In this document: positions 23,301 to 35,480 of the stretch, in pieces
How the letters are laid out: each line of letters begins with the position of its first letter
How positions within the stretch are numbered: the first letter of the stretch is position 1
Assembly: GCA_025345505.1 (NCBI GenBank)
Contig: JANVCC010000022.1
Location: 29,761,155-29,825,154 of the forward strand
Direction: 5' to 3'
DNA: 64,000 nucleotides
Source: Todiramphus chloris collaris
Lineage: Eukaryota; Chordata; Aves; Coraciiformes; Alcedinidae
Notes under the pieces: generated by a model
Told to the model about the DNA's origin: nothing
Database searches by the model: none
The model's input: the letters and a program-made list of their open reading frames with translations, nothing else
Position numbers and translations under genes: made by a program

Positions 23301-26300
23301 AAGAGATGGATTATTGCTTTTTCCTTCTATAGCTGATCTTTTGCCTGCTTGTTTTCAATACCTCTTCCTGTGATACATTACATGTAACCAAAATTAACTT
23401 CCAACCAGACTAGATTCATAACCACAAGTGGGGTAGAGAATTAGGTATGTACATTCCCCCTGTGTGTCTGTTAATAGCAGTGACATCTGTGATAAAATGA
23501 GTAAAAATAAACCCGACAGGTAATTCACTTCTTATTACCTATAGCTACCCATCCAAATCCAGATCCAAAGAATATGCATTCTGCTACCCCCTGATAAATA
23601 CCCCTTAAAACACAAATGGCAAACCAAGAAACATTCACCTGGAGAAAATCCACGCTCTTTCATCTTCACTGACCCTCACCTGCTCTCCTCTAAACCCAGA
23701 AAATGCCTAACCCAAACCCACCAACAAACTGCAAGAGACAAAATCTGTCCTTGCTAAGTGCTGGGTTGTTTATGTAGGAATGATATTGTATAAGTATAAA
23801 AGAAGTTGGATATTGCTCAGTACCTTTAGAATAAATAGATACCATAATGCGTCCCTCTTCATCTAATGACTTTAACTTGTATTCTAGGTGTGTATTTTAA
23901 TTGCAATTGCTGCATGCCCTTTTAATAAAAGATATTACTTTAATCCATTTGATTAGTATCTCTAGGGTTTCATGTCAATGTTATTTATTTTAATACGTAT
24001 ATATTTTTTTAATAGTATTGCATTTGAGCTGTTTGTTTAGTGAGGTTAAGAGAGAACATACCAGGTGGGCATGTACTGTTCACTGTGGCGTCCATGCACA
24101 AGTGTCTACATCTGGGATGCTGGTGGTACGCTAAGTGGTGCTACACATTTCATAAATTTCAGTCAAGTGAATAAGTGTATTTTTCATGCTCCCGTGATCA
24201 TCAGCTTCATTTCTGTGTTCGGAAACACTGCTTCCAGAACTACTGCTGCAGATACCCTGCAGTTCAAGCAGCAGTGAGGGATGTACTTTCCTTCCCTGTA
24301 ATATGTTGGCTTTGTAAACAGGTGAACAATATTCACCTGTGAAAACTACTAGTGAGAGGTCTTATGACTGATATTCTCTGATGTTTAGGGTTGGAATTCT
24401 ATATGTTCTGCTTTAAAAGCTGGACTGTTTCTAGGGCTTCACTGAGAAACATTCCATGTGCTCATAATTCAGAAATGACAGATGTTATCTTTTAAAGTAA
24501 TTGTCATGCTTAGAAAATACTATTATTAAAATCAATTTGTTCTCCCTACAGAATCAGACACAATCTGTAGTTTAAAACATGAAAGCCTTCAGGAGTAGAA
24601 ATAGCTTGGTTTTTTATGATTCTTGATATGTCTCCCTGCCTGATGAGAGATGCTTTATGTTGTAATATATTTTAAGATATTTCATATAACTTTGTTGGAA
24701 GTAATCAGATTGATTTGATATGGCTGAAGAGAAAGAATGCTGAAGAAACTCTGATTCTGAGTATGAGGTACCATTGAAAAGTCCTGGATGTTTTCTATGA
24801 ACACATTTTAATATAATAATTACATTATTACCATATTTGCTTTTGCTCTTTGATATTCAGATCTATATCTCTGTCAGCTTTATGTTTTTATTTTATTTTA
24901 ATTTTAATTTTAAATCAACATTTACAAATATAGCAATATTTTATAGAGATTACACAGCTGTAGGAGTCTGGAAATAAGACTTATCCCATTTTTAAATAAA
25001 AGTAACATGGAAATGTTGCTACAGATGCTGCTGTGTTGGGAGTAATTCTGAAGAGGCAGCTCTCTTGTACTTTATTTCCCACACTGATGGTGCTTGTGCA
25101 ATGTTCAGCAAGAAAAATGAACTTTTCATGACTAGCTTCCAGAATTTGTAAAATTATTATAAGGACACCCAGTCTACAAAGGATCTTATAAGACTGAACT
25201 ATCTTGGGACTTCTGGATAAAAAGCTCATGAAAACAAGCTTTTTATTGTCTACCTGTCTTACAAGCCAGTATATTTCATGAAGAAATTGTTTTGTTTTCT
25301 GCTTTGTTTATTTTGGAGTCTGTATCTTAGACGTATAGATGCAAGAATTGTATAGGACAGCCTTGACTGCTTTTTATCAAAGTGAAAAATAATTGCTTTA
25401 CTAATGCATTCAGGGGAATTACAGTGAGGAAGTTTTTCTGCCGCGGTGTAGCTAGACCTTTGCAATAAAAACTGTAGATTCTTTAATGAATGTAAGTGGT
25501 CAATGATATGATTTTTTCCATTGCATGTTGAAATCTGGCAGTGCATTGTCCATTCTCAGGGGTCATTCAGTGAAGAAAGGGTATCAGCTGTTGAATCATG
25601 CAAGCAGAACTTCTCTTAGCACCTAAATTGTTGCTAATGGTCAGCAACCCACTGCATAAGTGACTTCATTGGGGAATACCAGAACACATACAGTGACAGA
25701 AACAGTTACTCATGGCAGCATGTGAAGGAGAAGACAAACTGACAGTTCTTGAAGAAAGTATAGTAAAATGAACCATACCTCATTATATTGCAAGCCTGCA
25801 TCTAGGGGGATGAAGGACTAGGGTAAAGTAGCCAGACTGCAAGAAAATGCCTAAATTTTGGAGGAGGTGTCCCAGTTATGTAGATTATATATCTATACAG
25901 ACTGTGACAATGCAAAAGGATGTTTCTTAGCTCCCTGTAGTTCTTCAGCAACTAAACTCAACATTGGCTAGCAAAACTAATACAGACACTACGAGCATCT
26001 CAGAAGAGCCATCATAAATATTCAAACAGTAAGGGAAGGAAATCAAGTACTCGACTAGTTTCCTATTGACAAGTGAAAAATATAACAGACTAGACAATTG
26101 TCTTTCAAGTGTGTTGCTTGCATGTCCATCAGATGTTACTTCAGAAGATGAATTTACCCACTTCCCCAGCAATTTCAACAGAAGCTCAATGCAAACTTCT
26201 AATTCATGCTACCAATAGTTCATGAAAAGATAATTCAGTCTAGACTTTGGTACAGTTTTAATTGGATTCCACGGATTTTAATAAGCCTATGGCTGGAAGC

Positions 26301-26855
26301 CTAATTCTAAGAACCCTTAAGGAGCAGGAAATGGTAACTTTTATTTCAACACCTATTAAAAAATGCCTATGGAGATTTCCAAAAATTAACTTCCACATGT
26401 ATCTTCCATACGCATCTGGCTGGGGGAAAAAAAAAAAAAAGCCCAGTTGTGGCCTAATTTGCATTCTTTTTGAGTACTTGGAAAAGTATGGCTGTCCAAA
26501 TGCAGGTTTTCTGAGGCTTCTCTTGTCCACCTCATTGCTTGCTTTGCTGTAGCAATTCAGGCCTTGAGATGAAAAGACAAAGATCAGAGTCATTTGCGAT
26601 AACTTACTCTGTGACCTTATTCAGCCTCTAATAAATGAGGGAGGGAAGGACGTTTATTTTACCTGCTGGTAGCCTGAGATTGACTGCTATTTCTTAGCTA
26701 CTTTCACTGTAGATGAAACCTTCTAGGTTTTCCACGCACTCCGAATATTTATCTCCTCCAACATATAAGGACACAGTTATCTAGAGCGAGGAATGTAATT
26801 TGCGGCAGGCTGCTGAAAGAGCAGACGAACAGTGAGTTACTGTGAAGGACTGCGC
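23301..26855. other. Non-coding AT-rich stretch, no gene seen
   Basis: It holds a (TTTTA)n microsatellite at about 24886-24913 and an A14 run near 26430. Open frames (up to 111 codons at 26258-26593 minus) overlap frames on the opposite strand and carry no domain. Confidence 0.65.
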
Positions 26856-26857
26856 TA

Positions 26858-27092
26858 TCTGATGGCAAGAACATTGGATGGGGATTCATGAGACTTGCTG
26901 TCTATTCCCAGCTCTGCCTTATGCCTGTTGAATGACCTTCAGCAAGTCACTTTCTCTCTTTTGTCTCAGCTATCATTTTACCTGTTAAAATGTGATAATG
27001 AAACACTTTTTTTTTTTTTTTTTTTTAATAAACTGCTAGGTGCTGATGAACAGCACGGGTGAAAAGTACTGTACAAAAGCTAAGTGGTATTG
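26858..27092 (+). mobile_element. MIR-family SINE
   Basis: The block reads like the MIR consensus in order: the tRNA-related 5' part (TATTCCCAGCTCTGCC near 26905), the core (TGAATGACCTTCAGCAAGTC then ACTTTCTCTC near 26930-26958), the 'cctcagttt...catctgtaaaatg' region (TGTCTCAGCTATCATTTTAC then CTGTTAAAATG), and the 3' part AAAGTACTGTACAAAAGCTA. A run of 20 Ts at 27007-27026 has expanded inside it. Such SINEs are ancient fossils in amniotes. Confidence 0.75.
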
Positions 27093-30000
27093 AATATTTG
27101 ATTGCACTCAGCTTCATTGAATTATGACACCAGCAAGTAGCTTTATTGGTCTAGTAGATATTATTATATAACTACTAATTTTTCTATTTGTCTACCTTTT
27201 TAGTCTCAAAGATCATGTTTCACAGATGACACTGACATTGCTTTCTACTGTAATCTCTCAGTGAAGCTAGAATCTTGACATCTTTTCATTTGCATTTATT
27301 CTGTTTGCTGACCTTTGGAGGAACTGAAGATGCCCATTCATATTAGACAGTAGTAGACTGAGGCACCTGAAAGACATGCATTGAGGTGCAATTTCTTCTG
27401 CTTTTGCAAGCATGTGACAGTTACTTCCAGCCATGAAGCAAATTGCTCCATTGCTCTACCATACCCACCTGCTGTCCTTGCTGGGTAGGAGTACAGCACT
27501 GTACATGTAGGCTGAGGAAACCAGAGGTGGCTGAGGTGCTGCGTAGGACACCCTTGCTTAGGAATGGTAGGGAATTTTAACACACTTTTTGGTTTCTGCA
27601 TGATCATGCACGGGCTTGCAGAAGTCTAGAGACAAGTACAGTAAGGTAGCTTACATGCTTTGCAAGAAATCTGTGCTGAAATAAATGTAGGTACAGTTTA
27701 GGGGAATACTATAGGCCTCTTAGCAGACCAAGAAGCCAGACCAAAGATCCATCATGCCAATATGCAAAAAGATTGCTACTAACCTCAAAGGCTTTTTGTT
27801 TTTAAAGGGCTTCATCCTGGTGCAGTTTTCTTCTGGAATTTAACTTCACTTAATCCTGAAGCTTGCAGCTGTGGGTACATTGAGGATCTTGTTTTTCCTA
27901 ACAATATCTGAAGGTCTGGTAAAATTAAGCCCTAAAATAACAGCTACCTGTTATTTTTTCTTAATAATAACCTATATATTTTCAGCACTAAGTTACCATG
28001 ATTATTTTGTTGGGGTAATTTTTCTGAAAACCAGAAAACAAAAAACTTCATGTGTACTTCTGTGGTGTAAAATTTGTGCTCTGATTTTTTGTTCACTTGC
28101 TGAATGTCTCCATTCAAGTTTGCTTAAAAATCAGTCCTTTATATGGCAGTATTTCTCTGGAGCTGGTACTCTGAACTCTTGGATCCTATCTCTTGACTAG
28201 GTGATCATATGAGTAACTTTAGTTCATGGCTTTGGGACATGACACGCTAGGGATATACAGACTCCTTAATCATGGACAAATGATAGGACTATCCTGAAAA
28301 AGGACTTGAAATTACAAAGTCATAAAATGGACAAGAAAGAGATGTTCAAAAGCTCAAATAGGGAGTAGACATCAGTGTCCACCTGTTCTCAGTGGCATGT
28401 AGACATCTATCATGCATGTATTTGAATATCATTTTTCCATCTTGGAAATATAGATTGTCCCAAGGGATCTGTATTTTAGTGTTTCTGTCATAGAAAAGAT
28501 GAACTTGCTTCCAACAGTTACTCAGTGTACTACAAGAACTAAAGAAATAGAGATATTTCATGTAATAAAAATAGTGAACCAATACAATATGAGGCTCTAT
28601 TAATGCTGGCTCAACCATAAGAACAGAAGATTCTATAAAACATACTCATGTATCCGTATGTTTGGAAGATGTGATTTAAAAATATTTCCCACCTTTGGCT
28701 AAATGATGAAAACTGACAGGATCAAGGACTGGTTTATTTCCTGTCTTTCGAATGTGGTGTATCCTTGTAACACAAAGGGAGTTTTTCTATCAATGCTGTT
28801 CTTTCAGGTTTTGTCTTTGTCAAGAAAAAAAAAATTTAAAAAATTATATATATATATTATCTATATACACACAATTTGTCCCCAAAACCACAAAAGCATG
28901 AAATTTGTTCCCAAAATTCACCAATGTGTAAACATAAAAATATGTTCCTGAGTAGAGGGAATTCAGAAAATGAATGACAGCTGGACATGTAATTCCCTCT
29001 CAGCTTTCTTATAGTTTAGTTTCTTAGTTTTGGAGATATTCATTCAGAAGCTGACCTTCTTTACTTCTATACTTCCCCATAAACATTCTTACTTGCTTTG
29101 TAATCTCAGCCAGCCAGTGAACTCCATAACAAGTAGGAATACAAAATCCAATAGAGAGTGATTCATCTTCACATGAGTTACAGTCTTGAAGCCATTGCTA
29201 AAATGGTATTATTCTTAACCACTACTATTATGCATTTACATTATAGTAAAAAATGAAAACTGTCAAAGGGTGGTATGCCAGTGAACTAAGGCTCCTTTAA
29301 ACTCTTAAATTAAAAGAAGTGATCTCTACCCCGAAATTTGGCAAACTAATACATTAATTAAATGTCATCTTGAAAAATGTTGGTACTAAGGCTACTTTTA
29401 AGAAAGAGTGATTTCTGATGCTACTTCTCATTTTGTTACCTGGTTTACTACATGCCTCTTTCATATCTTACTTGGTGATGTTATGTTTAAATTTTAAGTA
29501 ACATGCATTCTGCTTCCTGCTGTTTAGATTTTGGGATTTATTTAGAGACTGTACAAATTTCAGGAAAGTATAAAAAGAAGAGATATTAGGATTATCTGGA
29601 ATCCTTAGGCATGCACGTCATTTCTAGTACATGTGATACAGCCTTCAGAGAGCCCCCCTGGATGAGAACATAGTATATGGATATAAATGTTTTTATACCT
29701 ACATATATTTATACTACACCAGCTGACTTCTGTGTTCATTCAGTTCATTCAGGACTTTGTCACATGAAATTTACAGTCTCTCTGCTGCTGCTCAAGACTT
29801 TTTAAAGGTTTCACAAACATGGGCCCTTAGAGCAGCCGTGGGCGCTGGTGCTCCCTGCCCCCTTCGCGAGGGCAGGGCACAGGGCTGCTCCCCATATCAC
29901 ACCTCATGCTCCTACAGAACTCACTCTGCAAACCTCTCTTGCCTTTGCGCCACAGCATTTGTGGGACTGCGTGTACGCGGGCTTGCATCGGGGAAGTCAT

Positions 30001-30430
30001 AGCTGCCTGTAGGTCACCTTTCTCCACCTTATTTCCAAGGAAGGAAATTGAAGCCAAATGAAGCTGAGCGTTAGCCAGCAAACAGAACTACTCTGCTGTT
30101 CTGACTTTTAGATGTGCTATTTCTTTACCATTCTTGCTTTGAGCTGAGAACATTTTATGAAATAGTAATATTTTTCTCTAGAGCCTCTTTTGTTTACTTT
30201 TCACTCTCAAACTGGTGTTATAAGGAGCTGAACTGATATCCACCACTATTTCCCTACCTCAACAGCACAGATGCAGTTGGAGCAGAGTGCAGCAAAGAAA
30301 AACTTCTAGCTTTATTATCTAACAAAGCAAAGCTAATTTCTTGATTAAAACTACTGTGCAATAATACTTAATTTCTTTCATAGCTGTTCCTCCAAGGCCT
30401 GCCTGGCTCCTGTGTACTTTTTTCCTACCG
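27093..30430. other. Non-coding stretch, no gene seen
   Basis: It holds an AT dinucleotide patch at about 28843-28870 and a CpG-richer patch at 29820-30000, where a stop-poor 81-codon frame is probably by chance. At 27735-27770 the phrase GACCAAAGATCCATCATGCC resembles an old CR1 3' end ('accaaaggtccatctagccca'), but it is too short to call firmly. A 109-codon frame at 27871-28200 is hydrophobic and has no supporting feature. Confidence 0.6.
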
Positions 30431-30439
30431 TTGCCTTAC

Positions 30440-30620
30440 TGTGTAGATATGGCCATGATTTTCCTTGAAGTACGAGTGCGGCACAGATGACATAACTGCT
30501 CTTATAGGCCCTTTACCATGAGGCAGCTGCCAGTTCCAATTAACCTCCAAGAGATAAGGACTCAAATTAGTACAAGTTGACAGATACCCAGTAATGGGAG
30601 GAGAAGGATGGATTCAGTTT
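30440..30620. promoter_or_regulatory. Candidate conserved non-coding block
   Basis: Complex, repeat-free sequence with TGACATAACTG (30487), CAATTAACCTCC (30536) and CAAATTAGTAC (30562). It lies just upstream of the 64-bp tandem repeat. Listed on texture only. Confidence 0.25.
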
Positions 30621-30784
30621 ACATATTGTTTGGTTATGACCCTGCATACATTACTGGCTGAATAATCTGGCTCACAAAGGCCGTGGATGGTAATACATCC
30701 TCAGAAGTGTTACCTGCTGCAGGTAGTCACCGTGGCATGGAATAAAAGCAAGAGGGACGGGGCATCCACTGGACCTCCACATCT

Positions 30785-30970
30785 ATTAGGGCAGCCAGAA
30801 AAGGCTTGAAGACACTGTGTGCAGGAATAGGTTATTCCAGGTGGTTTTATTAGGGTATCCAGAAAGGGCTTGAAGACACTCTGTGCAGGAATAGGTTATT
30901 CCAGGTGGTTTTATTAGGGTATCCAGAAAGGGCTTGAAGACACTGTGTGTGGGACTAGGTTATGCCAAGC
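30785..30970. repeat. Minisatellite: 64-bp unit, about 2.8 copies
   Basis: The unit begins ATTAGGGTATCCAGAAAGGG and ends in AGGTGGTTTT. Copies start at 30785, 30849 and 30913. Landmarks confirm the period: GGCTTGAAGA at 30803, 30867 and 30931, and GTTATTCCAG at 30831 and 30895. The first two copies are almost identical; the third decays after about 50 bases (GGACTAGGTTATGCC). The near identity implies a recent duplication. Confidence 0.95.
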
Positions 30971-33900
30971 AATTTTGGGAAGAAGAGCAGTGCTGTCAGC
31001 ACATGTATGGCAGTAAAATGATGCCGAGAGTCTCCAACCAGTTGGAAACTTCTTGGAAGTGGTTATTGTCTTTGTCGTTCTGTTGTTCTTAGCAACAGCT
31101 CTCCCTCTCCTAAGAATTGTGTTTTCAGAGAAAAATGTAATTTCCTGGTGTAAGGTGGAAATGCAAATATCGATAGCGGTCAATCCCAGGTATTTCTCCA
31201 TGGGAAATTGGACACATTTCTTCCATAAAGGTCAGTGAACCATCAAGAGCTGATGCTGTTACAGACTTTGTTTCAGTAAGCAAAGGAAGTAATGATGTAA
31301 AATCTATCCAGAACTTCTGTTTCCAGCAGAGGGAAAAAATAAAATACAGATGAGGCCTCCAGATCCAACCAGAAATGTAATAATTTCTGAAATTATATTG
31401 ATAAACAGAAATCCTGAAGGTAATTTTATTCAAATAAATGTCTTGTAGTTCAGAAGGTATAGGAATAAATTGAGAGCTTCTAGAAGTTAGCAGAGTTTGA
31501 CATGCAACTGAAAGTACAACAGTGAGAAGAGCTTTTTAGCCATAGAAACTAAAAGACTAAGGAAAGAAGAGGGGCTTAGGGAAGAAGTATGTAAAGCTGG
31601 ATATCCTCCCCCCAGTACACCACAGTCCCCCTGTCTCTCACATGCATGATACCACATTTCTCCTGACACTGCTGGAACCAAAATGTCTCAGTGCAGAATG
31701 AGGGGAGAAAAGAAGCCTGAATTACAACAGAAGGTTACTGAGCTGGGGTTCTCAGCATCCCCGTTTAGCTTTAAATTTCTTTCCATAAAAAATGGATATA
31801 GGCAAATGGAGTCTGAAAACAAGAAGGTGATTATTACAGCAGTGACAGCCTTATAGCTTCCCTCCTTCTATTTGTATTAAAGCCTGGCTAATTTTGAGCT
31901 GGAAATGCATGGTTTTTAAAGTGGATTAAATGGTATGGCTGTTAGCCATAGCAAGGCACAGACCTTTGACTCAGTCCACTCCTTCCACAGTTGTGCATCA
32001 GAGCCTTAATCCAGCAGTAAAAATGCAAGCCCGTAATATTGATTTTTGACTAACTGATCATCAAAATGAAACTGGGAAAGGAGATGATTGATGTCTGACC
32101 TGCACCCAGATATTTGAATAAAGTAAGTTAATCTTCATACAGTTGACATAGATATTACAAGAAGATGTTTGGTCCTTGCTGCAGCTGACTGCAGAGCATG
32201 AAGAGGAAATGTAGGGGGTTTATGCTGCTCTGTCACCAGCTCTAGCTCTTGTTTCACCTTTCAGTAAATCTGCAGCTTACTCTCTCCAAATTATGTATTT
32301 CTTACTCAGTTTTCTCTCTGCTTTAAAATGCCAGGATTTCCATTAACATATTGAATAACTGGACTTGTCATTTTGGTTACTTAGGAAAATTACAACAAAT
32401 CTCCATCTGCAAACAAAGGAGCTAAAGAGAGGTTTTCATACTCTTCATGTAAAAGCATGCACTTCACTTGTTCAATAACATTTATTTTCAGTACAAGCTT
32501 TGGATCATCAAATTGACATATAGTAATTGGTTATTATTTTCTTCCATCTTTTGAAATTTGGCTTTTCTTCAGTATCAGTTGTGGTCGTCTGAAAAAGACA
32601 TCAAGCAGCCTCATCTTGAGTCGTCTGTGCTCATTAGACCAGGAAATTAGAATTATGACATTACATATCCAGCTTTCAGACACTACTTTTGTCTACCTTT
32701 GTAATACTACCATGCTGATATCTATACAAACTACAAAATCTTTATGGGAACCTGTCATCACTAGTGCAAAATGTTACTTTTCATAGTTTTCAGTGATGAG
32801 CAGTTACTGTGTATCACTTATTAGGCAATTTTAAAACTCTTATTTTTGAAGCATAAAGCCATCTACTGAAATAAGGCAATAATGTAACCATCATGGAGAT
32901 TTGCTTCCTTTCTCCACTAAGGTTCTCTGTTCTGGCACCCCTAGTTCAGGCAGGACACCAATGCATTTCACAAGAGAATTTGTTTTGCACACAGCAGCAA
33001 ATCATGCTGTTGAGATAGTTAGAAACATGTACTTGAATAGCAGTCCATAAAGCTTCTAGTGTGCAGTCTATAGCTGTCCTATCTCCATATTTGGTTCTCT
33101 TTCTATATGAGTTTAGGGTTTTTTCCCCATTCTAAATCTATGCCTTATGCTTCTATAGTTATACAATATTTTACCTGAATGAAAGTCCGATAGGACCTTT
33201 GAAAATGAGACATGCTGAAAACAATTGTTGGAGTTAAGGCAATGTCAAAATGGGAACTCAATAATTCTGTAGTTTACTTATGTTCAAGTGGTCTCTATAG
33301 ACACAAAGAAACGGTTTGAGTGCACAGCCCCAGATTTAACTTTTATAAAACCAAACCATTATTCGATGAAGCATAAACCCAGTGTACTGTTTCAGACTTC
33401 AAGTCTAACCCTATGGAGTATTTCCTCCTGTAGTCTCTGATTACCTCTTCTGGGCCAAACCTGAAGGTCTGGTTATTTTCTCATCCTCTTTGGTCAATTT
33501 TGATATCAACAGGTTAGTTGTTCCTTTCCTTTTTCTTCTGCTTTTAGGGTTTATTCATTTTATGAATCTGTTCACTTGATGAGTCTATGTTCAGTAACTT
33601 TCTAGCCACACTTGCATTTCTGTCAGAGGCCTACTACCAATTTCAAACACAGCTTAAATGTGTGAAGACCAGAGGGAAATTATGTTTAGTCAACCACAGC
33701 CTATCAGATCTGAACCTGAGACTGTGCTCACCAGAAAATGTTGAAGTTGGACAAAGAGTTCCTGGAGTTCCAGAGGGATAAGAAGTTTCTATAAAAAGGC
33801 AGATAAGGTCAGAGGAAGATAATCATCTAAATACAGCAAAGGAATTTGATTAATACCTCAGCTTGGAAGTAATTGATATTATAATTCTCATTTTACTGTC

Positions 33901-34549
33901 AGTTAGAATGACATACTGCAAGTTAGAATGGCCACAGCCCCTCAGTTGAGCTTAAGGCTAACTTTCATTACAGGACTCTGCTTTTAATCATGATCAACTT
34001 GTTAGTCATCAACATATAGTGCAGACCAATTTCCAGTTCTGGAAGTTCGCTGTGTTCAGTTCATAAATATCTGCATTTGTCAGAGAAACTGAGTATCAGA
34101 TAATATCTGAAGTGGTGAAGACTAAAAATTAACATCTTTATCACTTCTGACAACATCTGGCATTTAGCAACAGCTACTAATATTTTTTAAATGCAGGGAC
34201 TATTAGCAAATGATGCTGGAAATGGACATAATTGTAGTGCTCTGGTTTGTACTGAAACGTAACTTCAGTTCAAAGTGAGACTATCGATAACATTTCTGTA
34301 TATAATTATCAACTTAAGAGAAGTGTTGAAACAGACAATTTACAAATGACTGATGTTACAAACATATTAATTTCAGGTTATTTTTAACTGACAACACTAG
34401 AATATTTCAAATACATGTAATTTGTTACTCTTTAGAAACTTGCTTTGTACTATGACTAACTTTGTCCAGTTTTGATGAATTGATGTGTTAGCTTCTGTTC
34501 CACGCTTTGTGTTTCTTTTACTCATGTAATTGCTAACTGTTTTTGGTAG
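30971..34549. other. Non-coding stretch, some enhancer-like texture
   Basis: No domain-bearing frame is present. Bases 31900-32160 and 32330-32560 are complex, repeat-free and AT-rich with many TAAT-type cores (for example CTAACTGATCATCAAAATG near 32050). They may be conserved non-coding sequence, but this cannot be tested here. Confidence 0.5.
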
Positions 34550-34615
34550 GGACCCTTTCTGGACCAAATGGGCAGGAGTTTTCAGGCAGCCTTGCACAGG
34601 CAGCGATCAAGCGAG
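34550..34615 (+). CDS. Possible 66-nt internal exon, unidentified
   Basis: A compact acceptor lies just upstream: a TGCTAAC branch-point-like word near 34530, a T run, then GGTAG ending at 34549. The donor after 34615 is GAG followed by GTAATG. The enclosed 66 nt are open in all three frames. The most protein-like reading, with one base borrowed from the previous exon, is TLSGPNGQEFSGSLAQAAIK, closed by an Arg. This would be a symmetric phase 1-1 cassette of 22 codons that can be skipped without a frame change. I do not recognise the protein. The branch point is close to the acceptor (about 15 nt), which weakens the call. No partner exon is visible within the window. Chance is the main alternative. 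Confidence 0.25.
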
Positions 34616-34929
34616 GTAATGATTTTTTAAATGTGCCTTTGTACACATTATTTCACAAGAAGTATTTCTCCTCCCATCAGGACTGTATGTGTATGTTGTA
34701 TGCCTTCTTTCTGAAGTCAACCTTATCTCAACTATTCTGTTCTCCTTTTCTCTTTGGCTTCCCCACTGTTATCCTGGGATACTGCAAATCAAAAATTTTT
34801 TTTCCCTTGAGTCTGATACTCCGGTTCCCACATCTTCCACTAAAGAGACCAAGTTTGATGGCAATATTGTGTAATCTGCATGCCAGGAATATCTTACATA
34901 CAGTTCTTTAGAAGGACAATCTGGTAATA

Positions 34930-35480
34930 CATGTCACCACAATGTATTTTAAAGATGATTAATGGGCTTTTAAATGATTCCTCAGGTGAGCTGTAGATCT
35001 TCATTATCTATTCTGAGGACATTGCATTGGATTTATGTGGAGAAAATGAAATTAGGGTCATGAACCTCTCTTGAAAGGCTAATTTATATCTTCTGAAATA
35101 TTAAAAAGCATTACACTCTAACGATGTGATATGGTTGTTGATATTGTAAAGACAACTGTCAATAACATCCAGAAGATAACTGTTATTTCTTATTTAACAA
35201 CTCGGGAAGTTGCTGCTTGTCTTTAAAGCTATTTTTAATAGCTGCCATTCCTACTTCAATTTCATCTGGACACATTCAAATTTTATCTGACTACCCAATA
35301 ATTGGCTGCTGTCAATCCAATCAGTGCAAAATGGGCTAAGCTCTTTTATCTAAAATGCAAAAGTTGTCACAACACTGCTTGACAATATTATGCCATGATG
35401 ACGTTAGGTACTTTGCCACCTCACCCACTGCATAATGGCTAATTTGAGTAATATTAATCGAATGACAGGATTGGGGATTT
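34930..35480. promoter_or_regulatory. Candidate conserved non-coding block
   Basis: A long repeat-free AT-rich stretch with dense motif-like words: CCAATAATTGGCTGCTGTCA with ATCCAATCAG (35295-35325), AGCTCTTTTATC (35339), ATGATGACG (35394), ATAATGGCTAATTTG (35432) and ATTAATCG (35454). It lies about 300 nt downstream of the possible exon. Regulatory role is an inference. Confidence 0.35.

Noticed and set aside
26262-26593. Overlapping 96- and 111-codon frames
   Set aside because: They lie on opposite strands of the same bases, cross an A14 run and show no domain.
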